64,000 nt of DNA from Axinella damicornis (lineage: Eukaryota > Porifera > Demospongiae > Axinellida > Axinellidae), in assembly GCA_963931865.1 (NCBI GenBank), contig OZ007518.1, positions 8,484,361 through 8,548,360 on the forward strand, read 5' to 3'. The position numbers and the translations under genes are program-made. Under the pieces are notes generated by a model, which worked only from the letters and a program-made list of their open reading frames with translations, made no database searches and was not told where the DNA came from. Shown one piece after another: positions 56,930-64,000 of this stretch. The first letter of the stretch is position 1; the number at the start of each line of letters is the position of its first letter.

Positions 56930-57449
56930 AGTAGATGAAACCCTGCCTTTACCATTAACCGTCGGCCCCGATGGTTAAAGGTATCCTAACGGTGAAGGGT
57001 ACATGTATGTGCTACCATAGTTCTATTATCTATGGTGCTACCTTAAGGGTGGGAGAAAAAGCTGCGATTTTAAAGAGTACTCATTACTAAATGGGTCATT
57101 CTGACCCGAAATCTTGAAATTTACTGTGTATAGAATCTGATCTTTCGCATATTGAGAGGGGTTTTGTTTCTTGATCTTGGGTACCATGCACTCTCCACAT
57201 TTGTAGCCATGTACGTATTAGTCAATGTGAAGGCTTTGATTGAGAGGCGTTAATACTTTTATCCCTAAATCTGTCTCATGCGCTCAATTCAGGATTATTA
57301 TACTGGGTATGATTAATATGTTCCATTCATGTACCGCTTAGTCAATACTTCACGCTCTACTAGTTATGTGGTAGTACTTGTGTGGTGGAAACACATGCCG
57401 AACCTGATAGAAAATTAAAGTCATTGTAGCACTGATCCTTCCCCTTCAG

Positions 57450-60400
57450 TTCAACCCCCTCAGAGTTGACACAGTCCTCAGAGCTTTGCCGGGAGTGGAC
57501 TGGAAGAGGCTGGGGGAGTCCCTCATTGGTAGTACGAACCCCAAGCTGATAGCAATACAGGCCCAGCGTGGTTCCAATGAGGATCGTCTCCGTGCTGTGG
57601 TGGAACACTGGCTCCAGGACAGCGGCCATCCATCATGGAGAGTGGTAGTGTGGGCTTTGGACCAAGCAAAAGAGAGTCAGCTGGCAGATCCCATCAGGGA
57701 CTATGCGGAGCCACCACGAGGTCAGCCATCCAAACTTTATCGTGTTTTGCACCAACTTCTGGGTGCTACAATGTACTTACATACATAGTGTTTGCAAGGA
57801 TAAACTCGAACTGGTTGGCTCCTGCATAAAACAGAATGATACCAACTTAAGATTGGAAAAGCTTTTTTCTGACATTTCAGCTTCAGTCATCAGACACGTT
57901 CGCCCGGCCTGCATGATGATAACCATTCAGTTAAAACGTCAGCTAAAAGTTTTCCAATCTTAAGTTGGTATCAGAGTTGCTTGGGGGGGGGGGGGGGGGG
58001 GGGGGAACAAAGCTATAATACTCAAAGTCACCATGCACCCCTAACCGCCTGGGTGTGTTCAGGAGTGCATCGAATGCAATCATGCCTCGAGCGCAGAGCT
58101 CCAAAGCATAATAACCATTCATAATGAACTTTCATAGCTGAGATATATAGTTCCACCCACGTAGGAGGTTCACTTTCCATTCCCTTTGTCCCTTCAGACC
58201 CCACGCTCACTGTGAACAATGTCACAATGATACTGGAAGAGGTGAATCACTGGCAGAGATCACGGACACAGCTTGAGGTACCCAAGCACCTGGTGGATAA
58301 GCAACAGCACCTGTCTGAGAGGGAACAGAAACGTACGATTGGAGAGTGGTATGTCCGCACTAGTCCCCTTGCTTCCTGGGAGGACCTCACGAGGAGACTC
58401 TACAATATTGAAGAGGACATAGCAGTTGATGAGGCCAAGGAACACCTGACAAATGGTATGTGGTGTATGTGTACCTATGTATGGTGCGCGTCTTTAGAAA
58501 TGACGTGTGTTTACGGAACCATTTCCATCACTGTGCCGGATTTACACTACAAATGGAGCCCAGGAAGATCGAGCTGAATGTGGCTCTGGAAGATCTAAGC
58601 ACGGCTCTGGAAGACCTTTAAATGAAGCTCCGGAAGATCTGTAAGGGGCGGGGCTTAGGGAAGGCAAGAGAGGCCATGCAAGCAACCATGTTCATATTCT
58701 CATTCCCGGACTGTACCTGAAGTAGAGTCTGGGAATGGGACTAAGAACGTATGCTTTGCCCATAGAAAGGATCATGGAAGGAGATCTACACACTATAGCT
58801 ATAAAACAGGTAAAATAGGCAGCAGCATTTTCCATAGATCGTCGTTGTTAAAAGATTTTCGTAGTTGCCCTCAAAATTTAACACACGAAATTCGGATGTT
58901 AACAGCAACGACTAATTTTTACAGTCATCCGCGTGTAAACTGTACTAGTACTGAATTCACCTGTGCTGCACTCACAGTAGTTCTGCGATTCTTCAAGCCC
59001 GAAGATGGATTCCCCGATCCCAAAATATCTCTGTCACTCTGCGTTCCTTCGCGAGGTATTGCCTCAGCGAGTTGGGAGGTGCTCGAATCAATAAGCGGGC
59101 CGAAGCGGAAGGGAAGAAGTGCGGGCCGTACCGTCCAGAAGGACACTTTGTCGGTACGTCAGTGACCATGGCCTATAGCAGCAGTTTGTTCGTCCGTCTC
59201 CATTCTTGACACAATGATTGTTAAAAAAATTTCGTTGACGAGCTATACTCCGAAAATTTAACGCCACAAAAAATATACCGTACTCTCACGAAAGTCCGCC
59301 CATGGGCGCTGCATCTTACTTTCTCACCAAACAAGGGGGTGGGCGCTCTTTCGAGTGTTTCCGCATTCAACCTTGAAAGAGCGCCCACCTTTGTTTACGT
59401 ACACAAGTAGCGCAATATCAGCGATCGAGCAGCAAGCGCGCGTGAGTCAAAGCCCTCCCAGCACATCTACATCGCTGAAGTCACTAGCAACATCACCGCT
59501 CACCACGTCGTCTTCACTGCCGCCAAGTGCTGGCTGAGGTCCAGCGTGGAGGCCGCGGGGCCGTCGTCAGCACAGGCAAGCCAGGCAACACACATGGACA
59601 CCATAGATACGGATACACAGACTAATAGAGACTTGCTGCGAGGAGGTTCTTACCTCAGATACGCTGGAACATCTCACTAATGCGCTCCATCGCCTGTTAC
59701 ACGAAGCACGAGGCTATAGCGCGAGGGTGGGCGCTCATTCCAGTAAACTTTGACCCTATATAGAAAATTGAGCCAAAAGTGGGGGGTGGGCGCTCTTTGC
59801 GGAGTGGGCGGACTTTCGCGAGAGTACGGTACACACCAAATATTTCTAATACGAAAATTTCCCAATCTACGTACTGTATTAGGTGTAGCTACCGGAGCTC
59901 TGCCACCACTCCTTGAAAAGGGTGAGATATTATCCACCTGCCCCGCTTGCTCCAATATTTCTGGCTTAAGTATTGTTGGATTGGTATAGAGGTGTTATTT
60001 TGCAATCTTGTGTCTCACTTTCTGCCCCAGACCCTTTTCTTACCACCAAGAACATCATGGATGTAGTGAAAGATGTGGACATTTCCTGGGACAGTCTGGG
60101 ACGCCAGCTCGGGGTGAGAAGGTCTGAGATGGAATGCATCAGACAAGAACATCGGAACAACCACCAGAAAATGGAAGCCGTGCTGGATCACTATGTCCAA
60201 TGCTATCCTGTTCCATCTTGGAAGAGATTAGCTACAACCATCAGGGCAATGGGGTTCGCCAACCTGGCCAATGTGGTCACTGACAGATATATCACGGGTA
60301 CAATAATTATAATCCTAAATCTATAAAACCTACAATATAATAGTTCTATACTACATGGTACGCATTAATCTGATATACCACTTGGTTAACCAATCAGATT

Positions 60401-63400
60401 GGTATTACACTTTTTTCTCAAGGTACTGCTGTAATAGAAAGCTGATTGGTGAATACTTCGCTTAGTAATGCCGTTGCAGAACCTGGTTGCTAGGCAGCTT
60501 ACAGCTTACCTTCAGTTATAGGGTTGAAAATGAAAAAGGGAGCACGGCTGAAGGGGAGAAAGCGAAAAATGTACTACACGAAAACGGTATACTACTCTAT
60601 GGATTAATCCATGCAAATGGATGTAACATTCTGCAGAACACAGGCAAGTATAGCTTACAGTGAGCACTCCCATGTTTGCAGGAGGCATTCATGCAAGCAC
60701 ATGCAGATTCTAGCCGTTCGTGTTTGCAGAAGTACAGCTTGTAGTGAGGTAGTGAGATAGAGCTATCTTGCGGACAATATGTACCGGACTGCATATCTTC
60801 TAAAAATTTGGCAGCCCTAATTTTTGGCACCCTTCACACAAATCGGACATGTAGTCTCTAATTTCGGCAATGGAATTTATTCGCAAATTTTTTGGCAACT
60901 TGCTGTCCTGTCTGAAAGAAATGGCTTGTATGAACAAGCACTGCTTGTAGTGAGGTAGCATGCCCAGCTTGTAGTGAGGTAGCATGCCCAGCTTGTAGTG
61001 AGGTAGCACGCACAGCTTGTGGTGATCTAATGAGATAGCAAGCACAGGTTCCCCACAGCTTGGAGTGTTCTGTGTATATATAAGTAAGGCCAGTCCATGC
61101 ACTTTTAGGCCTTCTCGTCAGAACAGAAAGTGCCATAGGCCCTGTATAGCCTTTAGAGGGCTAGGGCCAACTTTTGGGGCCAAATTGCGATTATTTATTT
61201 TTCTATCCTGCATGTCACCCATTAAAATTAAGGTATGAGTTTCGCCATATAATCCTCTCCCCAACCTAGGTGACCCTACCTGCACCCCGGACAGTATCAT
61301 GGTAGTCATGAAGGGCCACGAGAATCGCTGGGACACTGTTGGTGATCTGCTGGGCGTGGATAAGGCTGAGAGAGAAAGAATAGGGTATCTCTATCAGAGT
61401 GACCCACAGAAGATGATCCGGGCCATACTGGATCACTATGTGCGACACAACCGCTGTGCATCTTGGAAGCAGATTGCTACAGCGCTAAAGAGGATGGGGC
61501 TGGATAACCTGGCCCATGTGGTCACTGTAGATCATGTCAGAGGTATGGAACTGTAGAGGCCTATGGTCTCCAAATGCTTTGACACGAGGCTATAATCTTG
61601 CAGGCAGTGTGGGCAGGCTCTTGGCTCATGCATGTATTACCCCTCTCAGCGAAAATAGACCGCATACTTTGTGATAATATACCATCAGAGAGCTGATTTT
61701 ACTAAATTGGACTTACCAATCCGGAGTCGTGGGCATCTGAAAGTGAATGATTCACTAGAACACAAAGCGGTACTTACAACTGCAGAGCTGGCAGACTTGT
61801 TGTTTGTCCAACACATGCTCGCCACAATCGCTAAAGATTGGAAACATGGAAGGAAAGAGCAAGGAGATTGGCATATAATGAGAGGGAACTACGTTGAGAA
61901 TGCAGCCCCCTGAAGTTATTCAATTGTGTTAGCATGTATATATAGCTAAGCAGACAGCAGCATGCGACATAATCTGAAGTTACTCAACATGAATGGAACT
62001 GGTTGCCTAAACCTCTGTCATCTTAGGAAGGTTTACAAAATCACTAGATTATCGTATACCCCTGACCTATTTCATCTCTATTCATAGAACCTTCCATTAT
62101 TGAGCACCCAAAGAACCAAAGGAGTTTGACGGGGGACACGGTTACTTTCCGTGTTGAAACAGCGGGGAAACCCCCTCTCCACTTTCGCTGGCTGCATGGT
62201 CAGACTGCAGTGAAGGAGGCCCAGAGTTCAACGCTGATCCTCACGGATGTGAGGAAAAGTGATGAAGGGGAATATAGGTGCCTGTTGGAGAACCAGTTTG
62301 GCAAGATAGTGTCCAAGCCAGCAGAGCTGAAAGTGGGTGAGTGTCAGGACTTACCGTAGTTGCCGAATATTTCACGTGGCAATAATTTTGCAGTCTAGCC
62401 ACTAAACATGATACACAAATATTTTGCGGAGGGAAATTTTCGCTGATTAGCTACCTCCCGTGAAAAACATTATTACCTGCGATCGCGCCAATGGAGGACA
62501 AATTAGTGATCGAGCTGTGTATGCATGGCTACCACGTCTACAGCGAAGCAACTGTCGGGGAAGGGCTACTGTGTGAGCGTGAGCCCAGGAACACGAAGGA
62601 CAGTAACTGCATGTTATGCCTAGCACTAGCTGTGGAAAAATATTTCGCACGTTTAATATTCGCGGTCTCACTTCATCCGCGAATACCGCGAAAATTTCCC
62701 CACCGTGAAATTAACTGCAACTACGGTAACTAACTCAGGCACTTCTTTTGAGAATTTGAGCACGTACATGACTCGTGCTCTCCAAGAGTTGAAAAAGAAT
62801 GTTTAGCTACGAACTGTAGTGCTCCAATACAGCGTCCAACTGAATTCTGACCATTTCAGAACTCACAACACCCCCCAAGTTTATGCCTCAGTCTGGCGTC
62901 TGCGCATGCCACTCGGCAGAATTACCCCTTTATGATCACCCCCAAAACTGAGGTTAGGCAGATCTATGTAGAGTAACTGAAGTTTGATAGGCTCTCAATA
63001 ATAATGGTCATATGGTAAGGAGTGATAAAACAGTAATGTCTTTACTGGACATGAACTTGTCTCTCAAGGACTTATAACTGAATGAATGGAGGAGTTGAGG
63101 TGTGGTGTCTGATTACTGTCAATCATTCTCATATCCATTCCTCAAAACAAGATGATCCTGGTATTGCTACACAACCCAAGAGCCAGAGATGTTTGCCCGG
63201 AGAGTCGGTGACCTTCCGTATTGAGGCCAGGGGAGCGACTCGGCTCACCTTCAGTTGGCTGCATGGTGACTGTGTGTTGAGTGGAGTAGATGGCCCAGTA
63301 CTGACCCTGACCGACGTGTCTGATCGTGACTCTGGTATCTACATGTGCGAGGTGCTTAATGAATCTGGAAAGGTGTCATCTGAGGAGGTTGAGCTGGAAA

Positions 63401-63403
63401 TTG
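57450..63403 (+). CDS. Multi-Death-domain, Ig-domain protein (3' end outside window)
   Basis: Six exons: 57450-57720, 58198-58455, 60031-60297, 61270-61542 (one Death-like domain each), 62088-62336 and 63152-63403 (one Ig domain each). All end in phase 1, so each is a shuffling-type module. Death motifs: VDWKRLGESLIG ... HPSWRVVVWAL; SPLASWEDLTRRLYN; ISWDSLGRQLGV ... VPSWKRLATTIRAM; RWDTVGDLLGV ... CASWKQIATALKRM. Ig: DTVTFRVETAGKPPLHFRWL ... DEGEYRCLLENQFG and ESVTFRIEARG ... DSGIYMCEVLNESG. No membrane segment is seen. Death domain(s) followed by two Ig domains is the order of MALT1-type paracaspases in innate immune signalling; the protease part would lie beyond 64000. That identity is inference. 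The 5' end is uncertain. Confidence 0.82.
57837..57973. mobile_element. MITE-like inverted repeat, 137 bp
   Basis: tgataccaacttaagattgg... and ...ccaatcttaagttggtatca form ~30-bp arms around an unrelated centre; followed by a 24-nt poly(G). Intronic in the Death/Ig gene. Confidence 0.8.
59276..59831. mobile_element. MITE, TACCGTA family, 556 bp
   Basis: TACCGTACTCTCACGAAAGT... to ...ACTTTCGCGAGAGTACGGTA with further inner complementarity (gggtgggcgctctttc). TA duplication. Intron between the second and third Death exons. No HIRAN-like remnant was recognised. Confidence 0.8.
60945..61030. repeat. 24-bp tandem repeat, ~4 copies
   Basis: agcttgtagtgaggtagcat followed by gccc, last copy diverged (agcttgtggtgatct). 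A further single unit is near 60730. Confidence 0.85.
62352..62728. mobile_element. MITE, TACCGTA family, with HIRAN-like remnant
   Basis: TACCGTAGTTGCCG... to ...TGCAACTACGGTA, TA duplication. Interior 62491-62660 (+) encodes MEDKLVIELCMHGYHVY and TVGEGLLCEREPRNTKDSN, the first half of a HIRAN-like domain. The left end is 15 bp after the donor of the first Ig exon. Confidence 0.8.
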
Positions 63404-63743
63404 GTAGGTTTCTCAGGAACATGCATATACACAGAGAATGCCTCCGGGTAGGGTAGTCTCGTCTTGTCTCGCCTCGGTAAAAGACTCCCAGGAGGGGAGT
63501 CTGGTACAGTTGCGTACAGAAACCCATTATGGGCTACAGCTTGCATGAGGATTCCTAAGTGCCAATTAAAGGTGATCTGGTGGCTCTCAAGGAGGTGCTA
63601 GATGAATACTTGAGTTACTATCTCTTCACTGTCTCCACACTTAGCCACCTGTGAAGTTCCACAGCGCAATTACATAGCAATCGACCAATCATATTCATGC
63701 CACTGAAATTCCGCGCGCGGACTGCAAATTGCTATGTACATGT

Positions 63744-63940
63744 ATGCAACTGTACCAGACTCCCCCTTTGGGTTGGGAGTCTGGTTCCGGGACTAGCCTC
63801 TGGGTATGTAACTGTACTAGACTCCCCCTCCCCCTTTGGGTTGGGAGTCTGGTTCCGGGACTAGCCTCTGGGTATGTAACTGTACTAGACTCCCCCTCCC
63901 CCTTTGGGTTGGGAGTCTGGTTCCGGGACTAGCCTCTGGG
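63744..63940. repeat. ~68-bp tandem repeat, 3 copies
   Basis: Units gtaactgtactagactcccc...ttccgggactagcctctggg; each contains an internal inverted word (agactccc/gggagtct). A related fragment is at 63480-63515. Confidence 0.9.
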
Positions 63941-63962
63941 TGCTTATGCCTAATACTAATTA

Positions 63963-64000
63963 GGGGTGGCTGGTGGCCTAGCGGTTAAAGCATCCGACTG
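63963..64000 (+). mobile_element. tRNA-derived SINE head (cut by window end)
   Basis: GGGGTGGCTGGTGGCCTAGC with A box TGGCCTAGCGG; same head as the SINE at 3570-3755. Confidence 0.55.

Noticed and set aside
61671..61913. 80-codon plus-strand frame between the fourth Death exon and the first Ig exon
   Set aside because: No acceptor/donor in a matching phase and no recognisable domain.

Overview
This is metazoan nuclear DNA: genes with many introns and GT-AG splice sites, tRNA-Pro genes, dense microsatellites and foldback transposons. Gene content is animal-specific: a dystroglycan, an SLC26 anion exchanger, an IP3 receptor and a Death-domain/Ig protein. Abundant short palindromic motifs (tgcatgca, tacatgta, ctagctag, aattaatt) and compact genes fit an early-branching animal. 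My best guess is a demosponge, but this is an inference, not proven by the sequence. All exon models below were built by hand by matching reading frame and splice phase.

Layout. 80-3366 (-): a five-exon proline-rich/coiled-coil protein of unknown family. 4714-10893 (+): a dystroglycan homologue with a mucin-like region, three EGF-like modules, a dystroglycan cadherin-like/SEA module, one membrane span and a PPPY tail. 11748-32471 (+): a 17-exon SLC26 transporter (996 codons plus stop, phases all consistent). Its introns hold four tRNA-Pro genes, MITEs and a young Ty3/gypsy-type LTR element at 24101-28269, inserted antisense. 32480-33669 (+): a candidate promoter and a tentative two-exon small gene. 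34529-36052 (-): an intronless 2OG-Fe(II)-oxygenase-like gene. 38228-54751 (-): an inositol 1,4,5-trisphosphate receptor. Its N-terminal third and extreme C-terminus are present. The middle and the channel are absent across a 200-N placeholder gap, another exon group is missing, and several reading-frame breaks are visible. 57450-63403 and beyond (+): four Death-like domains followed by two Ig domains, all on phase-1 exons. The order resembles MALT1-type paracaspases, and the gene runs off the window.

The non-coding part is rich in structure. One MITE family (termini TAGCCTCGTTCCCAGGC) has perfect 9-bp target duplications at several copies. A second set of elements has TACCGTA...TACGGTA ends, and three of them carry decayed pieces of the same HIRAN-like coding sequence. 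There is a 1.1-kb near-perfect palindrome inside an IP3-receptor intron. Pyrimidine-rich microsatellites (on the sense strand) lie directly against many 3' splice sites of genes on both strands.
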